The notes beneath the pieces are model-generated. The model worked only from the letters and a program-made list of their open reading frames with translations. It had not been told where the DNA came from and ran no database searches. A program made the position numbers and the translations under genes. DNA of 64,000 nucleotides from an uncultured Flavobacteriaceae bacterium (GTDB lineage Bacteria; Bacteroidota; Bacteroidia; Flavobacteriales; Flavobacteriaceae). Below, in pieces: positions 17,126-25,869 of this stretch (positions are counted from its first letter, which is position 1; each line of letters begins with the position of its first letter). The DNA lies in contig CANNBV010000008.1 of the NCBI GenBank assembly GCA_947502975.1, positions 62,001 through 126,000 of the forward strand, read 5' to 3'.

Positions 17126-17207
17126 GCGTTAGGGATTGAACGGCATGTTTGAAATCCCCGACGAAGGAGGGATTGAGTAGTGAAAGCCTGACCCTTTAGG
17201 GTAACGC
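17126..17207. repeat. Folded non-coding element, candidate dispersed repeat
   Basis: GCGTTA (17126-17131) pairs with TAACGC (17202-17207), closing an 82-base unit. Inside, AATCCC (17153-17158) pairs with GGGATT (17169-17174), and ACCC/GGGT (17191-17194 with 17199-17202) forms a third short stem that would compete with the outer stem for its last base. AGGGATTGA occurs twice, as part of both arms. It is markedly more GC-rich than its surroundings. I recall similar elements as unannotated multi-copy repeats in flavobacterial genomes, but this is memory, not a search. It lies between two convergent genes and could act as a REP-like element, a small RNA or a bidirectional terminator. Confidence 0.65.
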
Positions 17208-17268
17208 CCAAATAAAAAAATTCTAGTTTCTACTGATACTCCAAGTCAAAAACTTAAGGCATTTATTT

Positions 17269-19473
17269 TTAATTAGCTACCTCGCTAATAAATTTTATAC
17301 GGTACAAACGCAGTTCTTCATCGTCATAGTCTCCATCAAATTCTTCCATAGCATCTTCGATACTATCGGTTTCAGATTCCATAAAGTAGTCGTGAATTTC
17401 TTCTTGTTGGTCTTCGTCTAATATCTCATCAATCCAATAATTGATATTAAGTTTGGTTCCCGAAAATACAATGGCCTCCATCTCCTTTATAAAGTCCTCC
17501 ATAGACATACCTTTTGAAGATGCAATATCATCTAGAGGCAATTTTCTGTCTACATTTTGAATGATATATAGCTTGTTTGCAGAGTTGCTGCCTGTGGATT
17601 TCACAACGAGATCGTCTGGTCGCATTACATCATTTTCTTCTACATAATTGGCAATGAGTGTCACAAAATCTTTGCCGTATTTTTTAGCTTTTCCATCTCC
17701 CACACCATGAACATTACTAAGTTCTGAAAGCGTGATAGGGTACTTTAGCGCCATATCTTCTAATGATGGGTCTTGAAAAATTACAAAAGGTGGTACACCC
17801 AATTTTTTGGCATTCTTTTTTCGTAAATCTTTAAGCATTCCCATGAGTTTTTCATCAGAAACGCCACCGCCTCCTTTTTGCGCAGTGACAATCCCTGAGT
17901 CGTCACTATTTTCATCAAACACATGATCTTCGGTCATCATAAACGATTTTGGGCTTTTGATAAACTCTTGTCCTTCTGAAGTTAATTTTATCACGCCATA
18001 AGTCTCAATATCTTTTCTTAGATAACCTGCTACAAGCAATTGTCGCAAAAGTGCCATCCAGTATTTAGCATCTTCATGTTTTCCATTTCCGAAAAAAGGC
18101 TGCTCGTTGGTTTTATGCGAATTTATAAGCGCATTGTCCTTACCTATAATAACATTTACGAGGTCTTTAGATTTATATTTGGCATTTGTACCTTTTACAA
18201 TATCGAGAAGAAGTTGCGCATTGTCTTTTGCTTCTACTTGTTTTTTTGGATGACGAACGTTGTCGTCCATATCGCCTCCTTCTCCTGTTTTGTTATCAAA
18301 CTCTTCCCCGAAATAATGCAAGATAAATTTTCGTCTCGAAATTGAAGTTTCCGCAAAAGCTACAACTTCTTGTAATAAGGCATGCCCGATTTCTTGTTCG
18401 GCAACAGGTTTACCTGACATGAATTTTTCAAGTTTTTCAATATCTTTATACGCATAATATGCTAAACAGTGACCTTCTCCACCATCTCGTCCTGCTCGGC
18501 CAGTTTCCTGATAATAGCTTTCTATACTTTTTGGAATATCATGGTGAATTACAAAACGTACATCTGGTTTATCTATCCCCATACCAAAGGCTATGGTAGC
18601 TACTACAACATCTACATCTTCCATCAAAAACATATCTTGATGGTTGGATCTTGTTTTGGCATCTAAACCTGCATGATAAGGCACGGCTTTTACCCCATTT
18701 ACTTGTAGTACTTGTGCTAATTCTTCAACACGCTTTCTGCTCAAACAATACACAATACCAGATTTGTCCTCATTTTGTTTTACGAATCGGATGATATCTA
18801 CATCTACGTTTTTAGTTTTTGGTCGTACCTCGTAAAATAAATTTGGCCTATTAAATGATGCTTTAAAAGTTGTTGCTCCTGAGATACCCAAGTTTTTTAT
18901 AATATCTTCTTGTACCTTTGGTGTTGCTGTAGCAGTTAACCCTATAATTGGGATGTTGTCACCAATGCGGCCAATGATATGTCGTAAATTGCGGTATTCT
19001 GGTCTAAAATCATGCCCCCATTCACTAATACAATGTGCCTCATCAATTGCCAGAAAAGAAATTTTTACAGAACGTAAAAACTCAACATTTTCTTCTTTAG
19101 TGAGTGATTCTGGTGCTACATACAATAATTTAGTGACACCATTGGTAATATCTTCCTTAACGCGTTTAACTTCTGTTTTATTAAGCGATGAATTTAAAAC
19201 GTGTGCAATACCATCTTCATTTGATACACCACGGATGGCATCTACTTGATTTTTCATCAAAGCAATAAGTGGGGAAACCACAATTGCTGTACCTTCCTCC
19301 ATTAACGCTGGTAGTTGGTAACAAAGTGACTTACCACCTCCTGTAGGCATAATCACAAAAGTGTGATTGCCTTCTAAAATACTTTTTATAACTGTTTCTT
19401 GAAGTCCTTTAAACTTGTTAAATCCGAAATACTTTTTTAGTGCATCGTGCAAATCAACTTTTGCAATAGACAT
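17269..19473 (-). CDS. recQ: ATP-dependent DNA helicase RecQ (zinc ligands absent)
   Basis: A 734-residue RecQ helicase. It has Walker A M-P-T-G-G-G-K-S (residues 42-49), the DEAH box at 144-147 with D-E-A-H-C-I-S-E-W-G-H-D-F, and the Q-E-T-G-R-A-G-R-D-G motif VI. The RecQ-C winged-helix and HRDC (about 555-635) regions follow, then an acidic C-terminal tail. The zinc-binding subdomain (about 375-415) has no cysteine at all, whereas E. coli RecQ needs four. RecQ unwinds recombination intermediates and stalled forks. It is monocistronic and divergent from kdsD. Confidence 0.93.
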   Translation of the reverse strand: MSIAKVDLHDALKKYFGFNKFKGLQETVIKSILEGNHTFVIMPTGGGKSLCYQLPALMEEGTAIVVSPLIALMKNQVDAIRGVSNEDGIAHVLNSSLNKTEVKRVKEDITNGVTKLLYVAPESLTKEENVEFLRSVKISFLAIDEAHCISEWGHDFRPEYRNLRHIIGRIGDNIPIIGLTATATPKVQEDIIKNLGISGATTFKASFNRPNLFYEVRPKTKNVDVDIIRFVKQNEDKSGIVYCLSRKRVEELAQVLQVNGVKAVPYHAGLDAKTRSNHQDMFLMEDVDVVVATIAFGMGIDKPDVRFVIHHDIPKSIESYYQETGRAGRDGGEGHCLAYYAYKDIEKLEKFMSGKPVAEQEIGHALLQEVVAFAETSISRRKFILHYFGEEFDNKTGEGGDMDDNVRHPKKQVEAKDNAQLLLDIVKGTNAKYKSKDLVNVIIGKDNALINSHKTNEQPFFGNGKHEDAKYWMALLRQLLVAGYLRKDIETYGVIKLTSEGQEFIKSPKSFMMTEDHVFDENSDDSGIVTAQKGGGGVSDEKLMGMLKDLRKKNAKKLGVPPFVIFQDPSLEDMALKYPITLSELSNVHGVGDGKAKKYGKDFVTLIANYVEENDVMRPDDLVVKSTGSNSANKLYIIQNVDRKLPLDDIASSKGMSMEDFIKEMEAIVFSGTKLNINYWIDEILDEDQQEEIHDYFMESETDSIEDAMEEFDGDYDDEELRLYRIKFISEVAN

Positions 19474-19673
19474 AAAACTTTTAAAATTTATTAACTAATT
19501 AATACTATACATTGCTATTTTAAGCTATTAATTTAGCAATCGATGGAGAGCCCTCATTCTTTTTTTCGTTAGTTTTGTAAACGAAATTTGAATTTACAAT
19601 AAAATTTTAAATTGGCTACTGATAAAGATAACAAAATCTTTAATTGAGTCCAATAGTATAAAACATATATATA

Positions 19674-20639
19674 TTGAATAGTAAAGCAGAAATTATTGAT
19701 AAAGCAACACAAACTATTGAAATGGAAGCTAAAGCCATTTTACATTTATCAACTTTAATTGATGATAATTTTGCTGATGCTGTAGACCTTATTTTTAATT
19801 CGAAAGGCCGTGTAGTTATTACTGGTATTGGCAAAAGTGCTATAATTGCCAGTAAAATTGTGGCAACTTTAAATTCTACAGGAACACCTGCTATTTTTAT
19901 GCATGCTGCAGATGCTATTCATGGCGATTTAGGGTTAATTTTAGAAGATGATGTTGTTATTTGTATTTCAAAAAGTGGTAATACACCAGAAATTAAAGTT
20001 TTAGTGCCTTTAATTAAAAGTGCAAAAAATAAAATGATAGCCATTACAGGAAACCAAGATTCCTTTTTAGGTCAGCAGGTAGATTATGTGTTAAACGCAT
20101 ATGTTGAAAAAGAAGCATGCCCTAATAATCTTGCGCCAACAACCAGTACAACAGCACAATTAGTAATTGGTGATGCGCTTGCGGTTTGTCTACTTGAAAA
20201 ACGAGGGTTTTCGAGCACAGATTTTGCGAAATACCATCCAGGTGGTGCTTTAGGAAAGAAGTTATACTTAAGGGTACACGATATTTCATCAGTAAATCAA
20301 AAACCAAAAGTAGAGATTAACGCTAGTATAAAAGAAGTGATTGTTGAAATCTCTGAAAAATTATTAGGTGTAACTGCAGTCGTTGAAAACAACACCATTG
20401 TTGGTGTGATTACCGATGGTGATTTACGTAGAATGTTAAGTAAAACAGATAATTTCTCGTCATTAACCGCTAAAGATATTATGAGTAAAAACCCAAAACA
20501 AATTTCACCAGACGCTATGGCCATAGATGCCAAAGAACTTATGGAAGATAATGGTATTACACAGTTACTAGTAGCAGATAATGGTATATATGCCGGAGTT
20601 ATTCATTTACATGATCTCGTAAAAGAAGGAATTATATAA
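19674..20639 (+). CDS. kdsD: D-arabinose 5-phosphate isomerase (KpsF/GutQ family)
   Basis: A 321-residue protein with an N-terminal SIS sugar-isomerase domain (about 30-170, including V-I-T-G-I-G-K-S-A-I-I-A-S-K and S-K-S-G-N-T-P-E) and two CBS domains (about 205-320). It converts ribulose 5-phosphate to arabinose 5-phosphate, the first step to Kdo for lipid A-core. The start is TTG at 19674, since no ATG lies in frame before the SIS domain. Its stop overlaps the tatC start by one base, and the downstream lptB fits an envelope role. Confidence 0.92.
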   Translation: MNSKAEIIDKATQTIEMEAKAILHLSTLIDDNFADAVDLIFNSKGRVVITGIGKSAIIASKIVATLNSTGTPAIFMHAADAIHGDLGLILEDDVVICISKSGNTPEIKVLVPLIKSAKNKMIAITGNQDSFLGQQVDYVLNAYVEKEACPNNLAPTTSTTAQLVIGDALAVCLLEKRGFSSTDFAKYHPGGALGKKLYLRVHDISSVNQKPKVEINASIKEVIVEISEKLLGVTAVVENNTIVGVITDGDLRRMLSKTDNFSSLTAKDIMSKNPKQISPDAMAIDAKELMEDNGITQLLVADNGIYAGVIHLHDLVKEGII

Positions 20640-21463
20640 TGGCAAAGAAGGAAGTAAATGAGATGTCTTTTTTAGACCATCTAGAAGAATTGCGTTGGCA
20701 TTTAATTAGAATTGTAATAGCTATAGTAGTTGTTGGTACAATTGCATTTATATCTAGCAGATTTATTTTTGATGAAATTATATTTGCACCTCTTGAAATG
20801 ACCTTCCCTACTTATGATTTCTTATGCAGATGTGCTAATTTTATTAATATAGATACCACATTTTGTGGTGATGAAATTCCGTTAATACTACAAAACAGAA
20901 CCATGGCAGGACAATTTTCTGCCGATATTTGGACCGCAATACTTGGAGGTTTCATCATTTCATTTCCTTATGTGATCTTTGAGTTATGGAAATTTATAAG
21001 CCCTGCAATGCATGCTACTGAGCGTAAACACTCCCGTGGGTTTATAATTATATCCTCATTTCTATTCTTCTTGGGTGTGTTATTTGGCTATTATATTATA
21101 TGTCCTCTTTCCATTAACTTTTTAGCTAATTACAGTATTTCAACCAAAGTAGATAATCAAATTGATATTAGTTCCTACATTGGTTTGGTAAGAGCATCTG
21201 TTTTAGCATCAGGTCTAATTTTTGAATTACCGATTATTATTTACTTTTTAACCAAAGTAGGTTTGGTTACGCCAGAGTTCCTAAAAAAATACAGAAAGTA
21301 TGCCTTGGTTATCGTGTTGATACTTTCTGCAATAATCACGCCTCCTGATATAGCTAGTCAAATTATAGTAGCCATCCCTATCCTAGTGTTATACCAAGTA
21401 AGTATATACATCTCTAAACTGGTTATCAAAGGTCAACGTAAAAAAGCAAAAGCAAATGTCTAA
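20639..21463 (+). CDS. tatC: Sec-independent protein translocase TatC
   Basis: A 274-residue membrane protein with six hydrophobic helices and the TatC landmarks. These are M-S-F-L-D-H-L-E-E-L-R-W-H near the N-terminus, F-P-Y-V-I-F-E-L-W-K-F-I-S-P-A and F-E-L-P-I-I-I-Y-F. TatC recognises twin-arginine signal peptides and exports folded proteins with TatA. A stretch near residue 55-85 containing several cysteines is a loop expansion seen in Bacteroidota TatC. The gene overlaps both neighbours (1 base upstream, 8 bases downstream), so translation is likely coupled. Confidence 0.95.
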   Translation: MAKKEVNEMSFLDHLEELRWHLIRIVIAIVVVGTIAFISSRFIFDEIIFAPLEMTFPTYDFLCRCANFINIDTTFCGDEIPLILQNRTMAGQFSADIWTAILGGFIISFPYVIFELWKFISPAMHATERKHSRGFIIISSFLFFLGVLFGYYIICPLSINFLANYSISTKVDNQIDISSYIGLVRASVLASGLIFELPIIIYFLTKVGLVTPEFLKKYRKYALVIVLILSAIITPPDIASQIIVAIPILVLYQVSIYISKLVIKGQRKKAKANV

Positions 21464-21803
21464 TCCTATTGAAGAATTTAACGATTATCGTTCTAAGATG
21501 AACGATAAAATTTTAGCTGATAATAACAAAATTATTAAACGCATTTTTAATTTAGATACTAATGCCTACACTGAAGGGGCATTAGATGTTAAGACTAAAG
21601 AGCTCTTGGGGTTAGTGGCTTCTACGGTGTTGCGTTGTGATGACTGTGTAAAATATCATTTAGAAACAAGTCATAAAATCGGTTTAAAAAAAGAAGAAGT
21701 TGTAGAAGCATTAAGTATAGCAACTTTGGTAGGTGGTACTATTGTTATACCGCATTTAAGGAAAGCTTATGAATTTTGGGATGCATTAGAGTCCAATAAT
21801 TAA
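21456..21803 (+). CDS. AhpD-like carboxymuconolactone decarboxylase family protein
   Basis: A 115-residue all-helical protein with the AhpD-type motif C61-D-D-C64 followed by H68 (C-D-D-C-V-K-Y-H), and [11 protein letters not shown] downstream. The CxxC-His arrangement suggests a thiol-based peroxidase or reductase rather than a true decarboxylase. Its start overlaps tatC by 8 bases and it lies 23 bases before lptB, so it is carried in the same operon. The link to export or lipid transport is unknown. Confidence 0.88.
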   Translation: MSNPIEEFNDYRSKMNDKILADNNKIIKRIFNLDTNAYTEGALDVKTKELLGLVASTVLRCDDCVKYHLETSHKIGLKKEEVVEALSIATLVGGTIVIPHLRKAYEFWDALESNN

Positions 21804-21826
21804 CGAAAAATTCCGTTATTGCACAT

Positions 21827-22567
21827 ATGATTTTACGCGCTGAAAATTTAATGAAGTCCTATAGCGGACGAAAAGTAGTAAAGGATGTATCTCTTGAAGT
21901 AAATCAAGGTGAAATCGTTGGGCTTTTAGGACCAAACGGCGCTGGTAAAACAACGTCATTCTACATGATTGTGGGTTTAATAAAACCTAACGGCGGTCAT
22001 ATTTATTTAGACAATACCGAAATCACAAAATATCCTATGTACAAACGTGCGCAAAATGGTATTGGATATTTAGCACAAGAAGCATCAGTATTCAGAAAAC
22101 TAAGTATAGAAGATAACATTTTAAGTGTTTTACAACTTACAAAACTGAGCAAAAAAGAGCAACGCATGAAAATGGAATCGCTCATAGAAGAGTTTGGTTT
22201 AGGACATATTCGTAAAAACCGTGGCGATTTATTGTCTGGTGGCGAACGCAGACGTACAGAAATTGCGCGCGCCTTGGCAACCGACCCTAACTTTATCCTT
22301 TTAGATGAACCCTTTGCAGGCGTAGACCCTGTAGCTGTTGAAGATATTCAACGTATTGTAGCACAACTTACCAAAAAAAATATCGGTATTTTAATTACCG
22401 ACCACAACGTACAAGAAACACTAGCTATTACCGATAGAACGTATTTAATGTTTGAAGGAAGCATACTTAAAGCTGGCGAACCAGAAGAACTAGCCAATGA
22501 TGCTATGGTACGTAAGGTTTACTTGGGTCAAAACTTTGAGTTGCGTAAGAAGAAGATTAGGGATTAA
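21827..22567 (+). CDS. lptB: LPS export ABC transporter ATP-binding protein LptB
   Basis: A 246-residue ABC ATPase with Walker [10 protein letters not shown] (35-43), signature L-L-S-G-G-E-R-R-R and Walker [12 protein letters not shown]. The last motif and the [12 protein letters not shown] segment are diagnostic of LptB. LptB powers LptFG extraction of lipopolysaccharide from the inner membrane. Its place after kdsD joins Kdo precursor synthesis and LPS export in one operon. The substrate glycan could be made by the large locus further right. Confidence 0.95.
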   Translation: MILRAENLMKSYSGRKVVKDVSLEVNQGEIVGLLGPNGAGKTTSFYMIVGLIKPNGGHIYLDNTEITKYPMYKRAQNGIGYLAQEASVFRKLSIEDNILSVLQLTKLSKKEQRMKMESLIEEFGLGHIRKNRGDLLSGGERRRTEIARALATDPNFILLDEPFAGVDPVAVEDIQRIVAQLTKKNIGILITDHNVQETLAITDRTYLMFEGSILKAGEPEELANDAMVRKVYLGQNFELRKKKIRD

Positions 22568-22670
22568 TTTAATTAGTGTTTTTAACCATTTTCATACAGG
22601 TAAAAATAACAAAACTGAGAATTTCTATTTCGGTAATAAATATGCAGTATTAAAAAAACTACCGCTCTAA

Positions 22671-23060
22671 TCAAAAATCCAATATACAATTCTGCAATAC
22701 TATAACTTTATCACCCTCTACTTTTAAGCAATTATAATTTTGTGAATACCATGCTGACCAATTCTCATAATCTAAAATAGTTGGTGGTTGCAAACCATCT
22801 ATTTGGATATCAGCATTGGATTTAATATTCGTTATTCTTTCAAAAAAAGTTCCAGTTAATATCAATTTATTATAATCTATCTTCTTCAATAAAAAATTGT
22901 AATCATGAATTAACTTTAATTTTTTTTCAAATTCAATACACGCACTAATATCTTCACATTCAAAATTGATTGTAATTTGTTTATTTCTCTTGCAAGAAAA
23001 AGATAATATCATTACAAATCCACAAAGAAATTGGCAGATTCTAAATCTTGATCTATTCAT
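22671..23060 (-). CDS. Small putative lipoprotein of unknown function
   Basis: A 129-residue protein with a basic N-terminus, a hydrophobic stretch and a possible lipobox cysteine at residue 23 (L-S-F-S-C-K-R). The mature part is rich in charged residues and has several cysteines (C-E-D-I-S-A-C and N-C near the end). I do not recognise a family. It lies 5 bases downstream of the TerC gene on the same strand, so it is probably co-transcribed with it. Confidence 0.65.
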   Translation of the reverse strand: MNRSRFRICQFLCGFVMILSFSCKRNKQITINFECEDISACIEFEKKLKLIHDYNFLLKKIDYNKLILTGTFFERITNIKSNADIQIDGLQPPTILDYENWSAWYSQNYNCLKVEGDKVIVLQNCILDF

Positions 23061-23065
23061 TCTGT

Positions 23066-23875
23066 TTAATCTTTAACCTCTTCCTCCTGTTCCTTCAATA
23101 ATTTCTTTTGATAACGTCCTTGAACAATATCAGTAACTATCAAAATAGCAATTACAAAATAAAATGTGGTTTTACTCATAGATTCTATTGGGTTTCCAAA
23201 TAACTTAAGGTGTGCTAGGTGCCCACCTTCGGTTACCAACATAATACCTACAATAAACAGAATAAAAAGCCCAAGTACTTCGTACATTCTATTTTTTGCT
23301 AAAAACACAGAAATTCTATCAGCTAAAAACAGCATTAATAATCCGCTAATTACAATGGCAATAGCCATTACGATGAATGCTGATGTAGAGTTTTCAATTT
23401 CGTTGGTAAGTCCTATTGCCGCTAAAATAGAATCAAAAGAAAACACTAAATTCATTAATACAATACTCGCTATTACTGCATTAGAGGATTTTGTCCCTTT
23501 ACCATCATCACCCACGGCATCACTTAAATCGTGTTTAGAAATCATGTGCCAAATTTCCTTAATGGCGGTATAGATGATAAATCCCCCACCAGCAAGCACT
23601 ATTAAACTATGCCCGTTAAATGCAAAACTAGCCACATCTTCAATTCCTCCTGTTAAAAAAGAAAACGGTTCTTGAAAAAAATCGATAATGGAAACCAAAA
23701 CAAATAGTAAGACAATCCTCAATCCAATGGCTATAAGAATTCCAACCTTTCGTACTCGTTTTTGATCGTTAGTCGGGGCTTTTTTCGATTCTAAAGAAAT
23801 GTATAATAAGTTATCGAATCCTAAAACAGCTTGAAGTAATACAAGCATTAAAAGTGTGAAAATAATTTCTAACAT
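23066..23875 (-). CDS. TerC family integral membrane protein
   Basis: A 269-residue protein with about seven to eight membrane helices and the TerC motifs G-F-D-N-L-L-Y-I-S near residue 20 and N-L-V-F-S-F-D-S-I-L-A-A-I-G in the middle. The acidic residues in these motifs are thought to bind metal ions. TerC/Alx/YkoY proteins are linked to manganese efflux, pH response and metalation of exported enzymes. The gene starts an apparent two-gene unit with the small lipoprotein and is 4 bases downstream of pssA. Confidence 0.92.
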   Translation of the reverse strand: MLEIIFTLLMLVLLQAVLGFDNLLYISLESKKAPTNDQKRVRKVGILIAIGLRIVLLFVLVSIIDFFQEPFSFLTGGIEDVASFAFNGHSLIVLAGGGFIIYTAIKEIWHMISKHDLSDAVGDDGKGTKSSNAVIASIVLMNLVFSFDSILAAIGLTNEIENSTSAFIVMAIAIVISGLLMLFLADRISVFLAKNRMYEVLGLFILFIVGIMLVTEGGHLAHLKLFGNPIESMSKTTFYFVIAILIVTDIVQGRYQKKLLKEQEEEVKD

Positions 23876-23879
23876 AATT

Positions 23880-24602
23880 TTATTTTGATAGATTATCTAA
23901 AATAGACATGATGATGTAAAGTACTATAATGAGCGGAATAGCCGCAAAATGTAACACGATTAGCAATACTAAGCATAAAATTATGAAGATGTATCGTGTA
24001 GCATTCGTTTTAAAACTATAATCTTTAAATTTTAACGCAAACAGTTTTATGTTAGCATTTAAAATCCAACAACTAAAGATTGTCAATCCTATTAAAAACC
24101 ACTTATTTAAAATGATTTGATTAATAGCATCATTATTTTGATATTCTAAAATTAAAGGCAAAGAAATAATTAAAAGCGTGTTTGCTGGTGTAGGTAAGCC
24201 TTTAAAAAAACTTTGTTGTTCTGTATCAATGTTGAATTTTGCTAGTCTGTATGCTGAAGCTAACGTTATCGATAACCCTAATAATGGCAACAAAGGAATT
24301 CCAAAATCTTCGGATAAATCTACCTCTCCCCAATCAGATTCTACAATTTCTAAAAGCTTATACATCACCAATCCAGGCATCAACCCGCTAGTAACCATAT
24401 CAGCCAAGGAATCTAGCTGTACTCCCAATTCACTTTGCACATTCAATTTTCTAGCTGCAAAACCATCAAAAAAATCAAAGAAAATCCCTAAAAACACAAA
24501 CAACGCACCAGCAATAAAGTTATCATTTACCACAAAAAGTACAGCAATACTCCCGCATAATAAATTTAGAAGCGTAAGTGCATTTGGTATGTATTTCTTC
24601 AT
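23880..24602 (-). CDS. pssA: CDP-diacylglycerol-serine O-phosphatidyltransferase
   Basis: A 240-residue membrane protein with the complete CDP-alcohol phosphotransferase signature D46-G-x2-A-R-x8-G60-x3-D64-x3-D68 and about six to eight hydrophobic helices. The length and the N-terminal I-P-N-A-L-T-L-L-N-L-L-C-G fit PssA type II. It makes phosphatidylserine, the precursor of phosphatidylethanolamine. The terC gene follows after 4 bases, so the two share a transcript. A phosphatidylglycerophosphate synthase is less likely given the N-terminal motif. Confidence 0.92.
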   Translation of the reverse strand: MKKYIPNALTLLNLLCGSIAVLFVVNDNFIAGALFVFLGIFFDFFDGFAARKLNVQSELGVQLDSLADMVTSGLMPGLVMYKLLEIVESDWGEVDLSEDFGIPLLPLLGLSITLASAYRLAKFNIDTEQQSFFKGLPTPANTLLIISLPLILEYQNNDAINQIILNKWFLIGLTIFSCWILNANIKLFALKFKDYSFKTNATRYIFIILCLVLLIVLHFAAIPLIIVLYIIMSILDNLSK

Positions 24603-24771
24603 TAATAAATGTTTTTGGTAAAAATAACAAACAATTTTACTTGTGAGTAACTATTGTACAATATCTGCTATAATTTGTAGTTTATAGGTTTACATTTCGT
24701 CTAATATGTCATTGTAAAATAAAGTGTAACACCTTGTTTTCTCTAATATATGTTATGATAGAAAGTGTATA

Positions 24772-25869
24772 ATGTGCATCTTTGTAAAAAAATTGCGATT
24801 GAGGTATTACATAACTGCATTATTTGGTCTAATAACGCTCTCCACCTTTAGTCAAACGGTTAGAAAGTATTCTAATGAGTTTATGAATATTGGTGTGGAT
24901 GCTGCTGCTTTAGGTATGAGTAGTGCTGTTACCGCGCATTCAAATGATGTAAATGCTGGCTATTGGAATCCTGCAGGGTTAGTACACATTGAGGACAACC
25001 AGTTAGCATTAATGCACTCCAGTTATTTTGCCAATATTGCTAATTACGATTATGCTGCTTTTGCCATGCCGCTTGATGATAGAAGTGCAGTGGGTATTTC
25101 ATTAATCAGATTTGCGGTTGATGATATTTTAAATACTACCCAACTAATTGATGAACAAGGCAATATAAACTATGACAGAATTAGTTTATTTTCAACAGCT
25201 GATTACGGGCTCACATTCTCTTATGCTAGAAAGTTACCTGTTCAAGGCTTAAATTATGGAGTTAATGCAAAAGTAATTCGTAGAATTATTGGGGATTTTG
25301 CATCATCTTGGGGATTCGGTTTAGATGTTGGTATTCAGTTTGAAACTCAAAACGATTGGAGATTTGGTGTCATGGCGCGTGATATTACTACAACTTTTAA
25401 TGCTTGGGCAATAGATGAAGGCGAATTTGCTACAATCAGAGATGCTGTTGAAGGGCAAAACCAAGAACTGCCGGAAACTACTGAAATCACGATTCCTAAG
25501 CTACAAATTGGTATCTCTAAATTAATGACATTCAACTACGATTACACACTTCTAGCTTCAGCAAATCTCAATGTACGTTTTGAAGAAAATAATGATATTT
25601 TTTCATCATCCTTTGCTAGTATCAATCCTGCGCTAGGTTTTGAATTTGGTTATGTTGACATGGTTTACCTTCGAGGTGGTATGGGGAATTTTCAAAATGA
25701 ATTACAAATTGATAATTCAGAACAGCTAACCTTCCAACCAAGCTTTGGAGTTGGTTTTAAATATAATGGTGTACAGATTGACTATGCATTTACTGATATT
25801 GGCGACCAAAGTATAGCACTCTACTCCAATGTATTTTCATTAAAGCTTGATTTTAGTATCTTTAGATAA
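24772..25869 (+). CDS. PorV/PorQ family outer-membrane beta-barrel protein
   Basis: A 365-residue protein with a signal peptide ending near S-T-F-S-Q and a body of alternating strands typical of a FadL-like barrel. The segment D-A-A-A-L-G-M-S-S-A-V and G-Y-W-N-P-A-G-L mark the PorV/PorQ (UPF0164) family. PorV itself is a T9SS shuttle, but this copy lacks clear PorV-specific features and is best called a paralogue. The start is uncertain: a TTG at 24793 would give a more compact signal peptide. Its stop overlaps the next start by one base. Confidence 0.85.
   Translation: MCIFVKKLRLRYYITALFGLITLSTFSQTVRKYSNEFMNIGVDAAALGMSSAVTAHSNDVNAGYWNPAGLVHIEDNQLALMHSSYFANIANYDYAAFAMPLDDRSAVGISLIRFAVDDILNTTQLIDEQGNINYDRISLFSTADYGLTFSYARKLPVQGLNYGVNAKVIRRIIGDFASSWGFGLDVGIQFETQNDWRFGVMARDITTTFNAWAIDEGEFATIRDAVEGQNQELPETTEITIPKLQIGISKLMTFNYDYTLLASANLNVRFEENNDIFSSSFASINPALGFEFGYVDMVYLRGGMGNFQNELQIDNSEQLTFQPSFGVGFKYNGVQIDYAFTDIGDQSIALYSNVFSLKLDFSIFR

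Noticed and set aside
16954-17211. Minus-strand open frame of 85 codons between the cyclase-fold gene and recQ
   Set aside because: It lies partly inside the upstream gene and partly in the folded element; the composition looks non-coding and no family resemblance is seen.
21795-21826. Short inverted repeat between the AhpD-like gene and lptB
   Set aside because: Only about five to seven pairs around an A/T loop with no T tract; too weak for a terminator inside an operon.
23166-23573. Plus-strand open frame of 135 codons opposite terC
   Set aside because: It is fully antisense to a well-supported membrane protein gene and has no recognisable features.
24178-24621. Plus-strand open frame of 147 codons opposite pssA
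   Set aside because: It mirrors pssA, which carries the complete CDP-alcohol phosphotransferase signature; it is a shadow frame.
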